A stretch of 64,000 nt of DNA from Saccharopolyspora phatthalungensis (GTDB taxonomy: Bacteria > Actinomycetota > Actinomycetes > Mycobacteriales > Pseudonocardiaceae). Position numbers and translations under genes: made by a program. The notes under the pieces were generated by a model. It did not search any database. It worked only from the letters and a program-made list of their open reading frames with translations, and was not told the origin of the DNA. Positions 16,919 to 25,478 of this stretch are shown here, piece by piece; position 1 is the first letter of the stretch; each line of letters starts with the position of its first letter. The stretch covers positions 1,426,001 to 1,490,000 of the forward strand of contig NZ_JACHIW010000001.1 in assembly GCF_014203395.1 (NCBI RefSeq), given 5' to 3'.

Positions 16919-17873
16919 CGCGGACCACGCCCTGCGGCCTTGGTCGGATGGTGATGCACGACGGGGTCAGTCCCTTTCACCAGGCTGCGGGTATGTCCGA
17001 CTACCGAACACCCTAGTGCGCGATCCATGACACGTCCCGCTGTCGAGCCTCGCGGCGTCCGCCGCCTCGGCCTGCTACCAGTTTGGGGCTCCGAACCCGC
17101 TGGTTCCCGCCTCCGCTGTCCGTCCACACCGCTCAATCTCGCGTCTCGTGAGCCCGACTCACATCCGGGGCCGGACCCCCAATTTCCCTGAGACATGCCA
17201 AGTTCGCACCCCGGGGCGCCCGCTGGACCGCTGGGGCACAACGACGCGGGGACATCCCGCCGACCCTGCCGGGCCTGGTGAAACGCGGCACGGCACCGAC
17301 CTGCCCGGCCATCCGGGTAACCCGCACGCCTACCCTGACCCGCCCGCCGGGCAATACAGCAAAGCATCTATTTGCGGCGGCTTGTGAAACGACAGACGAA
17401 TACGCGTGAACCGATCCGGTGAACGAAAGTCGACGGTCCGGCGAATCGAGCGGAAAGGACCACGCTGGTTCCGGAATCGTTGCACCCGCGCGTGATCGAG
17501 GCGCGCCGGTCGCGCCCTCCACGTGCGCTTCTGCACTGTCCGCCGGATACACGTGCACGACTGTAGAACAAGTTCGCTGAGGACTTTGTCAGCAACACAT
17601 CCCGACTCGACCGGGCCGGAACGGCAGCACCGAAGGCGACAAACACACGGATTTTCGATGCGCGGGCGAAAACACCGCGCCAGCAGGGAAGCCGGGAGAA
17701 TGAAGATCACCATTCCAGGTGCGCCGACCGGTGACCAATGCGACACCGCGACGACATCACTCCCGGCAAGCGGCTTGCACACCGAAACAACTCCGTCACG
17801 AACGGTGATCAAATTCGGCATTTCTCCAGGACCGACCGGCGATGCCCGCTCGTCTCAGTGAGACGATGCGGTC
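16919..17873. other. 955-bp region without a supported gene
   Basis: This is a divergent gap between the DMT operon and the CopD gene. Its base composition falls towards 50-60% GC between about 17370 and 17870, clearly below the neighbours. Several open frames exist on both strands but none has the expected high third-position GC or a known motif. A 53-codon frame at 17701-17862 has a purine-rich stretch before its ATG and is discussed separately. The lower GC suggests a decayed or acquired segment. Confidence 0.5.
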
Positions 17874-18953
17874 GTGGCTGCCGACTTCGATGTCTCCCAG
17901 CACGGCGGGACCGCGAAAGCGGCGTATCCCACCGGCGCCGACGCGCGTACTGCGTTCGGCGCGAAGGCCGCTGTCGTGGCGGCGTTGGTGGGCGGTGCGC
18001 TGCTCACCGCGCTGGCCGCCACGGCCTACACGGCCGTCGGCACCATCCCGGGATTGCCAGACCTGCCACCGCTCGTGCGCTTCGGGCTGCCCGCCACGCG
18101 AGCCCTGCTCGATCTCGCGGCGCTGGCGACCGTCGGCCTGAGTCTGCTGCCGAAGCTGCTGGGCTTCGACCGGCCTAAGCGCACCGAGCCGGTACTGTCA
18201 CCGGCCCGGCGGATCACCGTGATCACCGCGCTGGTCTGGATGCTCAGCGCCCTGCTGTCCCTGGTGCTGCACGCCGCGGAGCTGAGCCCGGGCCGCAGCC
18301 TGACCACCGGGCTGTTGGTCGACTACGTTGCGAACGTTCCGGCCGGCCCCGGCCTGCTCGCCAGCGCCGGTGCTGGGCTGCTATGCGCGGTGCTGGGCCT
18401 GCTCGCGGTCCGGTTCGGCGAGAAAGTCCCGGCGGAACTGCGCACCATCGTCGCGCTGCTCGGTCTGCTGCCGATACCGCTGACCGGACACGCGACGGAC
18501 TGGCGATACCACGACTTCAGCATGATCTCGATGGAGCTGCACGTGATCGCCGCCGCGATGTGGACCGGTGGCCTGGCGGCCGTCGTACTGTTCGTCGCGC
18601 CACGCCGGGGGTTGCTCGCCGAGGCCCTGCCGCGCTTCTCGAAGCTGGCCACCATCGCCATCTTCGCGGTGGGGAGCTCCGGACTGTTCAACGGCCTGAT
18701 GGAATTGATCATCACGCCGACCGTCGGGCTGCCCGGCCTGATCAACACCGGTTACGGCCAGATCATCCTGGCCAAGACCGGGTGCCTGGTGGCGCTGGGC
18801 GCGGTGGCGTCGCAGCTGCGCTTTCGCCTGCTGCCCCGCATCGCACGTCACCAGCGCACCGCGCTGATCGGCTGGGCCGCTGCCGAGGTCGGCGTGATGG
18901 GTATCGCCTACGGCTTGGGAGTCGTGCTCTCCCGCGCCCCGGTCATCGTCTGA
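17874..18953 (+). CDS. CopD-family membrane protein
   Basis: A 359-residue protein starting with GTG at 17874, with eight or more TM helices. The C-terminal part contains SMELHVIAAAMWTGGLAAVVL, where the His and Trp are characteristic of the CopD/YcnJ copper-resistance domain, and further on YGQIILAKTGCLVALGAVA, a typical CopD-end helix. The family imports or handles copper across the membrane. No CopC-like periplasmic gene is adjacent. The 3' end overlaps the convergent membrane protein gene by 46 bp. No clear ribosome site precedes the GTG, so the N-terminus is uncertain. Confidence 0.8.
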   Translation: MAADFDVSQHGGTAKAAYPTGADARTAFGAKAAVVAALVGGALLTALAATAYTAVGTIPGLPDLPPLVRFGLPATRALLDLAALATVGLSLLPKLLGFDRPKRTEPVLSPARRITVITALVWMLSALLSLVLHAAELSPGRSLTTGLLVDYVANVPAGPGLLASAGAGLLCAVLGLLAVRFGEKVPAELRTIVALLGLLPIPLTGHATDWRYHDFSMISMELHVIAAAMWTGGLAAVVLFVAPRRGLLAEALPRFSKLATIAIFAVGSSGLFNGLMELIITPTVGLPGLINTGYGQIILAKTGCLVALGAVASQLRFRLLPRIARHQRTALIGWAAAEVGVMGIAYGLGVVLSRAPVIV

Positions 18954-20059
18954 CCGCACGAAACCAGCCGCTGCCAGCTCTGGAGACCGTGCTCGGTGTC
19001 GAGGAGATACGAGAAGACCGACCACACCGCGGCGACCAGCACCACGGTGTACAGCGCCGACCAGTAGTCGACCGGCGGCGCGGCGAGGTAGGTCTGCTGC
19101 ACCCACAAGCCCACGTAGGTCACGGCCGTCACGATCGCCGCCCCGGCCAGCGGCCGGATGCGCGGCGCCAACCGGAACGAGAGGTCGATCGCCACGGCCC
19201 CGCCGAGCAGGAAGAACGGCACGGTCGAGAGCGGGAAATTGGCCGCCGCCAGCAATCCCCAAGCCACGCAACGGAAAACCAGGTAGCCGGCGGCGATGGT
19301 CGTCGCGGTCCACCGGCGCCCGACCAGCCGCCGGGCCAGCAGCAGCGTGCCCAGTCCGGTGATCGTCGCCCAGGTCGGATAAACCCAGTCCGGCACCGGC
19401 AGCGTGAAGGATTTGACGGCGATCCAGTCCAACGGCCGCCCCAGGTCGTTGGCGGCGAACTGCAGCAGGCTGTCCTCGGCGTAGGGCGTCCCGCGCTCCC
19501 AAGCCGCCAGCCCGAGCACGCCGTACTCCTGGTGCTGGTTCAGGAACAGGAAGTTGTCCAGCACCGTGAACCACAGGAAACACGTGACCGGGTAGAAGTA
19601 CCGGTCACCGCCGCCGTAACGCTGCCAACCCCGGATCAGGCCGACGCTCATCAACCCGGTGCCGAAGTAGAGCAGCGCGTGCGACGGGCTCCACGCGGTG
19701 ATGTCCAGCCCGTTGATCCGGTGGTTGATCACGTCCAGCGGCGCGGCGATCAGGAAGACGCCGAGGCCCCACTGCATCCAGCGCAGCGTGACTCGATCCA
19801 CGCCGATCCCGGTGTAGGCGTGGAAGACCACCAGGCCGATCACGATCACGGTGCCGACCGTGTTGATCAGGTGCGGCGGCGCGAAGTCGTCGCGCAGCCA
19901 ACGGAAATGCCAGCAGATGTCCCACGTGGCGCCCGCGATCTTGAACGCCATCGCGGCCACCCACCAGCGGTAGAGCGCGACCACGAGCTCCCGGGGAGCC
20001 GCACGACCCGGCTCACCACGCGTCCAGTGGCTTCGGACCAGCTCCGCTGTACCCGCCAT
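18908..20059 (-). CDS. polytopic membrane protein of unknown function
   Basis: A 383-residue protein with about nine TM helices. ATG 20059 is preferred over GTG 20068 because GGAGGTG sits at the right distance from it. Notable polar motifs inside or near membranes are WDICWHFRWLRDD, VVFHAYTGIG, WSPSHALLYFG and LFLNQHQEYG, rich in His, Trp and Asp, which could bind metal or haem. I do not recognise the family; similar proteins occur next to CopD/CopC-like genes in actinobacteria as far as I recall. It converges on and overlaps the CopD gene, so the two are physically linked. Confidence 0.7.
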   Translation of the reverse strand: MAGTAELVRSHWTRGEPGRAAPRELVVALYRWWVAAMAFKIAGATWDICWHFRWLRDDFAPPHLINTVGTVIVIGLVVFHAYTGIGVDRVTLRWMQWGLGVFLIAAPLDVINHRINGLDITAWSPSHALLYFGTGLMSVGLIRGWQRYGGGDRYFYPVTCFLWFTVLDNFLFLNQHQEYGVLGLAAWERGTPYAEDSLLQFAANDLGRPLDWIAVKSFTLPVPDWVYPTWATITGLGTLLLARRLVGRRWTATTIAAGYLVFRCVAWGLLAAANFPLSTVPFFLLGGAVAIDLSFRLAPRIRPLAGAAIVTAVTYVGLWVQQTYLAAPPVDYWSALYTVVLVAAVWSVFSYLLDTEHGLQSWQRLVSCGQTMTGARESTTPKP

Positions 20060-20213
20060 CGCGTTCACCTCCGCCTTGCGCGATGTTCACGCGAAAAACG
20101 GTAGTCGGTACTGATCGCGAACGTGGCTTAACGACATACCCGGCAGTAACGTTTTGCGCACACCACCGCTTCCGCAACACTCCCTTCGAAACGGTACCGG
20201 CGCGCACCGCACG

Positions 20214-20996
20214 TCAGCGCGGAATCTTCAGCACCTGGCCGACGTAGATCAGGTTGGGGTCGGCAATGCCGTTGACCCGTGCGATCTCGTGCCAGTCGAC
20301 GCCGAGCCGCTGCCCGATCTCGGAGAGTATGTCGCCGGGCTGCACGACGTAGGTCTCGTCCTTCGGCGGCGGGGGCGGCGCACCGGTCCCGGTGAGCACT
20401 TCCAGCGGCACCATCGAGACGTTGAGGTCGGTGTCGCCGCCGACCCCCGGAACCTGCCCGTCGGAGGCGTGCTGGTGCATCACCACCCGGTCGGTGAGGA
20501 AGCCGGGTTCACCGGGCGGGCGGCCGTAGTGCGCGACCCACAGGAACACCCCGGGGTCGACCCAGGTCTCCGGCGCGAGCTTGCTCTGGAACCAGGACGC
20601 CGAGGCGTACACCATCACCTCGTGCCGACCGGTGTGCCCGCGAAGCGCGTCGATGAATCCCTTGATCCAGGCGCCTAGGTTCGGCGCCTCGGTCTCCATG
20701 TCCAGGCACGGCGGCAGATTCCCGGCCGCGCCGGAGTTCAGCCGCGCCAGCTGGGCGGCGAAATCGGCCGCTTCCTGCTGCGGGGAATTCGTGTCCGGGC
20801 GGGCGAAGTGGTAGAGCCCGGTGACCATTCCCGCGTTGCGGGCGCCGGCCAGCTGGGCGTCCAGCACCGGGCTGACGTATCCGATGCCTTCGGTTGCCTT
20901 GATGTAGGTGAAGACGTATCCGGCGCCGCGAACCGCTCCCCAGTCCGGCTCCCCCTGATACCGCGCGACGTCGATGCCGGGAATTCGCTCGGCCAT
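20214..20996 (-). CDS. GH25 lysozyme-like muramidase with C-terminal LysM
   Basis: A 260-residue protein. The GH25 domain begins almost at the N-terminus (IPGIDVARYQGEPDW) with the DVxxYQ motif, then YIKATEG, GLYHFARPD and PPCLDMETEA carrying catalytic-site acids. A Pro-rich linker (GAPPPPPKDE) leads to one LysM repeat, YVVQPGDILSEIGQRLG to the end. The start is ATG 20996, behind AGGGAG. No signal peptide is visible, which is odd for a wall hydrolase, so it may be released by lysis, use an alternative route, or have phage ancestry. It should cut peptidoglycan between MurNAc and GlcNAc. Confidence 0.88.
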   Translation of the reverse strand: MAERIPGIDVARYQGEPDWGAVRGAGYVFTYIKATEGIGYVSPVLDAQLAGARNAGMVTGLYHFARPDTNSPQQEAADFAAQLARLNSGAAGNLPPCLDMETEAPNLGAWIKGFIDALRGHTGRHEVMVYASASWFQSKLAPETWVDPGVFLWVAHYGRPPGEPGFLTDRVVMHQHASDGQVPGVGGDTDLNVSMVPLEVLTGTGAPPPPPKDETYVVQPGDILSEIGQRLGVDWHEIARVNGIADPNLIYVGQVLKIPR

Positions 20997-21371
20997 GATC
21001 AACTCCCTGACTTTGGCCTTCTGCTCGTGCCAAAGTATCGAAATCGAGCAACCGAGCACTCCCGCCGTTCAGGTCAAGATCATAACCCGATTGGTTGATA
21101 CCCGAGTGGACCGCAATCGATTAAGGAAGCGCCGAATTAGCTACATCAAGTTTACATTCGATCACAATGCGCCCTATTCGGCGCAGCTCGCACTCACTCG
21201 ATCCGCTGGTCGCAGGCGCCGACCGCGAGAGGCGAAGCAGAGCAGGTCACGCGGTTGCCAACGGGGGAAAATCGACGGTGGAGGCAACCCACCCGAGAGC
21301 CGGACGTCTAGAGAACAAAAGAACAATTACCGACGACCCCGCCGTGTGGACGGGGACGGGAGGTGGTCACC
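20997..21371. other. 375-bp divergent intergenic region
   Basis: This A/T-richer spacer between the lysozyme and DUF4232 genes should contain both promoters. No gene is supported and no strong palindrome stands out. The GGGAGG at 21358-21363 is the ribosome site that fixes the next gene's start at GTG 21372. Confidence 0.5.
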
Positions 21372-22052
21372 GTGACCCCGCATCGACTGCGGTGGCTCGG
21401 CCTACGGACGGCCCAAGCGTCCGGGGCCCTGCTGATCGCCGGACTGATGACCGGCTGCGGCACATCGGGCGGACCGAACGGCCAAGTGATCACGGCGCCG
21501 AACGTCCCACCAGCGCCACCGGCCATCGACTCCGGAACGCAAACGCTGACTTCGCCGCCCCAAACCGATAACACCGGCAGCGCCGAGAGCCAGGCGCTAC
21601 CCGATCCGGTCGCCACGCGCCCTCAGTCGAGCAAGGTGACGCGCTGCCACACCTCGATGCTCAGCGGTTCCCTGCGGGAGTCCGAAGCCGGTGCGGGCCA
21701 GCGCTACGCGGAGCTGGTGCTGCGCAACTCCAGCCACCAGACCTGCACCCTCTACGGCTACGGCGGTATGCAGCTGGTTGACCAGTCCGGCCGTCCACTG
21801 CCCACCTCGATTGAGCGGACGCCGAACCCGGGCCCGTCGCTGATCACGCTGGGGCCCGGCGAGACGGCCAGTGCCACGCTGCACTGGACCGTGGTCTCGC
21901 ACGACGGCGAACCGACGAACGGCCCGTGCCAGCCGACACCGGCCCGCGCGCGGGTCATCCCGCCCGACGAAACCGACCCGATTACCGTCACCTGGAACTC
22001 GGGCCCGGTGTGCGGGTTCGGCTCCATCAGCGGCAGCGCCTATCACCGGTAA
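21372..22052 (+). CDS. DUF4232 lipoprotein
   Basis: A 226-residue protein starting at GTG 21372; the in-frame GTG at 21363 lies inside the GGGAGG ribosome site and is rejected. The N-terminus has a lipoprotein-type signal (ASGALLIAGLMTGC, Cys near residue 29), a Pro/Ser/Thr-rich linker, then a DUF4232 domain. That domain starts RCHTSMLSGSL and includes LVLRNSSHQTCTLYGYGGMQL and a final SGPVCGFGS, with the paired cysteines typical of the family. It is presumably an exported, membrane-anchored protein; the role is unknown. A perfect GC-rich hairpin follows the stop. Confidence 0.85.
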   Translation: MTPHRLRWLGLRTAQASGALLIAGLMTGCGTSGGPNGQVITAPNVPPAPPAIDSGTQTLTSPPQTDNTGSAESQALPDPVATRPQSSKVTRCHTSMLSGSLRESEAGAGQRYAELVLRNSSHQTCTLYGYGGMQLVDQSGRPLPTSIERTPNPGPSLITLGPGETASATLHWTVVSHDGEPTNGPCQPTPARARVIPPDETDPITVTWNSGPVCGFGSISGSAYHR

Positions 22053-22082
22053 TGCCGACCGCACCCCGGATCGGAGCGTTCG

Positions 22083-22102
22083 CGCGAGGCGTTGGCCTCG
22101 CG
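22083..22102 (+). terminator. hairpin after the DUF4232 gene
   Basis: CGCGAGGC and GCCTCGCG form a perfect 8-bp stem around GTTG, 30 bp after the stop at 22052. No U-tract follows, so it is a possible rather than certain terminator. Confidence 0.45.
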
Positions 22103-22244
22103 AGGACCTCGCCGACGCCCGGGTAAACGGCAACTCCTCGCGGCGAAGAATCCACGGGCCAGACCGGTCGATGCCAACGGCGGGCAAGACGACAAATACG
22201 CCGAAATACTGGCTCGATCGGAGGAGGTGTGCTGGGGTGGCGAC

Positions 22245-23048
22245 ATGATCGAGTCAACGGATCGCGAGGTAAGCGGACGTCGCGGCAAGCTAATGGTGCG
22301 GGAATGGGCGACGCCCAATCCCGGCTGGATCGCGCTGATCGCGCACGGCTACGGCGAGCACTCCGGCCGCTACCAGTGGGTCGCCGAGCAGCTGGTGGGC
22401 GCCCGCGCCCTGGTGTACGCGCCGGACCACCTCGGGCACGGCCGCTCCTCCGGCGATCGGGTCCATTTCGAGGACGCCGAGACGATCGTGGCCGATCTGG
22501 ACGCCCTCCGTCAGGAGGTCGCCGCCGAGCACCCGGGGCTGCCCATCGTCCTCATCGGACACTCGATGGGCGGGATGCTCGCCGGGCGCTACGCCCAGGA
22601 ACACCAAGAGCATTTGGCGGCGATCGTGTTGTCCGCCCCGGTGCTGGGCACCTGGCACGTGCTCGACCTGCTGGAGCACGACGAGATCCCGGACACTCCG
22701 GTCGACCCGGCCACGCTGTCTCGCGATCCCGAGGTCGGCGCGGCGTACCTCGCCGACCCGCTGGTCTGGCACGGCCCGTTCAAGCGCGCCACGTTGCGGG
22801 CGATCGACAACTGCCTGCTGGCCATCAACGACGGGCCGACGCTGGAGCGGCCGACCCTGTGGGTGCACGGCGAGGACGACGAGCTGGTGCCCGAGGCCGA
22901 CACCCGCACCGGCATCGACCGCATTCGCGGCGCCGAGTTTCACGAGCACATCTACCCGGGCGGCCGCCACGAGCTGTTCAACGAGACGAACAAGGCCGAG
23001 GTGATGAACGACGTCCTCACCTTCATCGCCCGAGAGCTCAACTCGTGA
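22245..23048 (+). CDS. serine hydrolase, monoacylglycerol-lipase-like (Hydrolase_4)
   Basis: A 267-residue alpha/beta-hydrolase. It shows IALIAHGYGEHSGRY (oxyanion loop HGYGEHS, typical of monoacylglycerol lipases and lysophospholipases), nucleophile VLIGHSMGGMLAG, acid in WVHGEDDELVPE and His in YPGGRHELFNE. ATG 22245 is chosen because the family begins at about this point. The GAGGAGG at 22221-22227 is rather far upstream, so an upstream GTG is possible. It stands alone. The substrate is probably a glycerolipid; a carboxylesterase role is equally allowed. Confidence 0.85.
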   Translation: MIESTDREVSGRRGKLMVREWATPNPGWIALIAHGYGEHSGRYQWVAEQLVGARALVYAPDHLGHGRSSGDRVHFEDAETIVADLDALRQEVAAEHPGLPIVLIGHSMGGMLAGRYAQEHQEHLAAIVLSAPVLGTWHVLDLLEHDEIPDTPVDPATLSRDPEVGAAYLADPLVWHGPFKRATLRAIDNCLLAINDGPTLERPTLWVHGEDDELVPEADTRTGIDRIRGAEFHEHIYPGGRHELFNETNKAEVMNDVLTFIARELNS

Positions 23049-23205
23049 TCGGTCACTGTTATTAACGAGCGCCAAATAATCTCGATCATTACCGGATCGG
23101 GTGAGGCGTGTCGCTTGCGCAGTTGCAGGTCAAGTCCACTGCGGGCAGCTTGAGGAAGCCGACGGACGTCGGCCTCCAGTCTGGGTGGATCGAGCGAGGT
23201 TGACC

Positions 23206-23565
23206 ATGAACGTCGAGCGCGCACAGGACCTGATCGGCACCCCGGTGTTCGACCGCAACGGCGACCGGGTCGGGCGGGTGGGCAACGTCTACGTCGACGA
23301 CGTGACCCACCAGCCGGAGTGGGTCACCGTCCGGATCGGCGTGTTCGGCATCAAGGAGACCTTCGTGCCGCTCACCGGCGCATCCACCGAGGAGAACCGC
23401 CTAGACCTGGGTGTCTCCCGGGATCGGGTGCGCAACGCCCCGCGCATCGAGGCCGAGCACGGCCACCTCACCGACCAAGAGGGCCGCGACCTCTACCACT
23501 ACTACGGCCTGGACCAGAGCGAGCAGTCCGCCTCCGAAACCGAGCGCGGCGAGGGCGAAGCCTGA
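23206..23565 (+). CDS. PRC-barrel domain protein
   Basis: A 119-residue protein starting at ATG 23206 behind GAGG. The N-terminal 75 residues are a PRC barrel: DLIGTPVFDRNGDRVGRVG, then VYVDDVTHQPEWVTVRIG and ETFVPLTGA. The C-terminus is helical, with an acidic Glu/Ser-rich end. Free-standing PRC-barrel proteins are common in actinobacteria and are often linked to stress or RNA processing, but this one has no diagnostic partner. A gap of about 110 bp separates it from the next gene on the same strand. Confidence 0.85.
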   Translation: MNVERAQDLIGTPVFDRNGDRVGRVGNVYVDDVTHQPEWVTVRIGVFGIKETFVPLTGASTEENRLDLGVSRDRVRNAPRIEAEHGHLTDQEGRDLYHYYGLDQSEQSASETERGEGEA

Positions 23566-23690
23566 GCCTGGGCGATGACGCAGTCGCGGCGGCGTAGCTG
23601 CTGCGCGACGCGAGGCCGCCGGTCGACTCCGCGACTTCGGCTGATCATCCGTTCGGAGTTTCGGGACCATGCGCGAGAATGCGTCCCGCG

Positions 23691-24542
23691 ATGGCTGAAA
23701 ACACCGAGCTCGAACTCCTGATCACCGTGGTCGTCGGGGCCGACGACGAGCAATCCGCCCATGCCGCCTGCCGCGACCTGGTGCAACGCATCGGCGGCCG
23801 CATCGTGGCCTCCGGGGACTGCTCCGACGAGGAGCCCGGCTGCTGGTCGGTCACGATCAGCCGGGCCAGCGCGGAAACCGGGCAGCACGTCGCCGGGCTT
23901 TCCCGCGCGGTACGCAACTTCCTGCGCGAGCTCGGCCCCGGCTACGCCCGGCACCGGGTGTCCTGCGAGCCGCCGACGGCGTGGACCGTGGTGGAGCACC
24001 CGGACCTGGTGGGCGATCTGGTCGTCGGCGGCGAGCGGCTGCTGGTCGAGGCGTGGGCCGGCGGTTCGATCCTTTTCGGCAGGTCCGACGTCTCCGACCC
24101 CGATGAGCCGCCCTTGGAGATCGCGCCCGGCATCGGCGATTTCGACGAAGACGGCATGCCGCGCCCGCGGCTGCGGCTGCGGGTGGACGTGGTCACCGAG
24201 CGACGGGCGGGTGCGGAGTGGCCGGCACGCGCGGTGGCCAGCCGGCTGTCGCGCACCGCGACGATCACCGGGTACGCGGTCGATCCGCCGCTGGTGCAGG
24301 TCGCGATGGACCTCGGACCCGCGCTCGGCGATCCGCCGGAGATCATGCTCGGCGCGGTGGCCGCTCTCGGCGGCAGCGGCTGGTCGCGGCTGCGCGTCGA
24401 CGAGCATCACGCCGTCGCCCGCTGGTCGGCCGCCCCGTTGCCGCCGTCCGGGATCGCGGCGATCGAGATCTCGGCAATCGATCCGGAAGCTGACGAACCG
24501 GACAACACGGACTCCACAGTGGACAGCGCCGGGAGTGGTTGA
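23691..24542 (+). CDS. hypothetical protein upstream of the FtsK/EccC-like cluster
   Basis: A protein of 283 residues from ATG 23691, or 287 from ATG 23679. I do not recognise it. The N-terminal 90 residues alternate strand and helix (LELLITVVVGADDEQSAHAA, then CWSVTISRASAETGQHVAG), suggesting a ferredoxin-like or ACT-like fold. The C-terminal part repeats a similar style and ends in an acidic low-complexity tail. No signal peptide or TM is present, so it should be cytoplasmic. It lies on the same strand as the small-protein/ATPase cluster, 182 bp before it, and a hairpin at its stop (GAGTGG/CCACTC, 24533-24549) may separate the transcripts. Confidence 0.6.
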   Translation: MAENTELELLITVVVGADDEQSAHAACRDLVQRIGGRIVASGDCSDEEPGCWSVTISRASAETGQHVAGLSRAVRNFLRELGPGYARHRVSCEPPTAWTVVEHPDLVGDLVVGGERLLVEAWAGGSILFGRSDVSDPDEPPLEIAPGIGDFDEDGMPRPRLRLRVDVVTERRAGAEWPARAVASRLSRTATITGYAVDPPLVQVAMDLGPALGDPPEIMLGAVAALGGSGWSRLRVDEHHAVARWSAAPLPPSGIAAIEISAIDPEADEPDNTDSTVDSAGSG

Positions 24543-24724
24543 CCCACTCGGTAAAATGTGTATCAGCTTCACTTTTTTCGATCGGGTGATCAATTTCGCT
24601 GGTGGTCACGCGCAGCGATCGAACCGCGATCGACAGTGGCGACCTGCCGTCGCCACCGGCGACATCGAACGCTAACTTGTGCACCGATACGGCGTTGTGC
24701 ACCACGGGGAGGTCCGGAAACCAG

Positions 24725-24985
24725 ATGGCGGGCGTGGAAGAGGTTCGCGCAGGCATTGCCTTGGCCAACCAAAAGATGCAGGAAGGCATCGCCGCCTTGC
24801 AACAGACCAACCTCGTGCTGGAAGAGGCGCAGGCGGCCCTGGTCACCGCCACCCAGGGCAGCGGCCAGGAGGAAATGCAGCACGCGCACGGCATGCTCGC
24901 CGAGGTGATGCAGACGATCAGCGGCGTGCAGGGCTTGCTAGGCGCCACGATCAGCTCCACCGAGGGCTACGCGGGTCGGCTGTAG
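24725..24985 (+). CDS. small helical-hairpin protein, Esx-sized, no WXG
   Basis: An 86-residue protein from ATG 24725 with GGGGAGG about 12 bp upstream. It is almost entirely helical, with two heptad-like helices (roughly 3-42 and 50-80) joined by a polar turn containing QGSGQEE near residues 44-50. Length and layout match WXG100/Esx proteins, but there is no Trp at all and no WXG. It resembles small actinobacterial DUF families found beside FtsK-like ATPases (recollection). It is followed by a second protein of similar size and then the ATPase, so it is a candidate substrate or partner of that ATPase. Confidence 0.7.
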   Translation: MAGVEEVRAGIALANQKMQEGIAALQQTNLVLEEAQAALVTATQGSGQEEMQHAHGMLAEVMQTISGVQGLLGATISSTEGYAGRL

Positions 24986-25089
24986 CGAGCTCTTGCCGGA
25001 CTCGTTTCGCGCGGCGGCGCGAGTCGCGGAACCTCACACGCGTCAAGGACAAAGATCAAACCGACTTCAAGGACGGGCTCGGTAGCACC

Positions 25090-25341
25090 GTGTCGGCACT
25101 CGACGAACTGATCCAGATGCTGCGCCTCGTCGAGGAACACCTGGAAAAAGCGGGTGTGCACCTCGTCACCAGCCGCACGGCCCTGGCCGAGGCGGAGCAG
25201 GCGCTGGTGAAGCTCGACCCGGACCACCCCGAGACCGTGGTGCCGCCGGGCCTCCATCGCGCGGACGACCAGATCGAGCGAACGCAGGGCATGATCGAGC
25301 ACATCCTGGATACGGTGCGCGACTTCGTCACCCGCCTCTAG
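25090..25341 (+). CDS. second small helical-hairpin protein
   Basis: About 83 residues if GTG 25090 is the start. No other ATG, GTG or TTG lies in frame between the previous stop and this GTG, although the frame stays open further upstream. AAGGACGGG lies some 15-20 bp upstream, farther than ideal. The protein has helix 1 (SALDELIQMLRLVEEHLEKAG and onward), a turn with DPDHPETVVPPG, and helix 2 (ADDQIERTQGMIEHILDTVR). The pairing of two Esx-sized hairpins recalls EsxA/EsxB heterodimers, though without the WXG motif. Function unknown; likely works with the 24725 product and the ATPase. Confidence 0.6.
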   Translation: MSALDELIQMLRLVEEHLEKAGVHLVTSRTALAEAEQALVKLDPDHPETVVPPGLHRADDQIERTQGMIEHILDTVRDFVTRL

Positions 25342-25478
25342 GACCTGCCCGACTTTCCGGTATTCGGCGCTCAAACGCGCAGTATTCGGCATCGCGCAGC
25401 GGTGCACCAGAAGTCTGCCCGGTTCCTCGTCGAGTGGTACTTTGATCACGGGCAGTAACACGGGTTCCGAGGTGGGAC

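Noticed and set aside
17330..17821. 163-codon minus-strand frame upstream of the CopD gene
   Set aside because: Codon use is poor and Cys/Arg-rich, with no motif; likely random.
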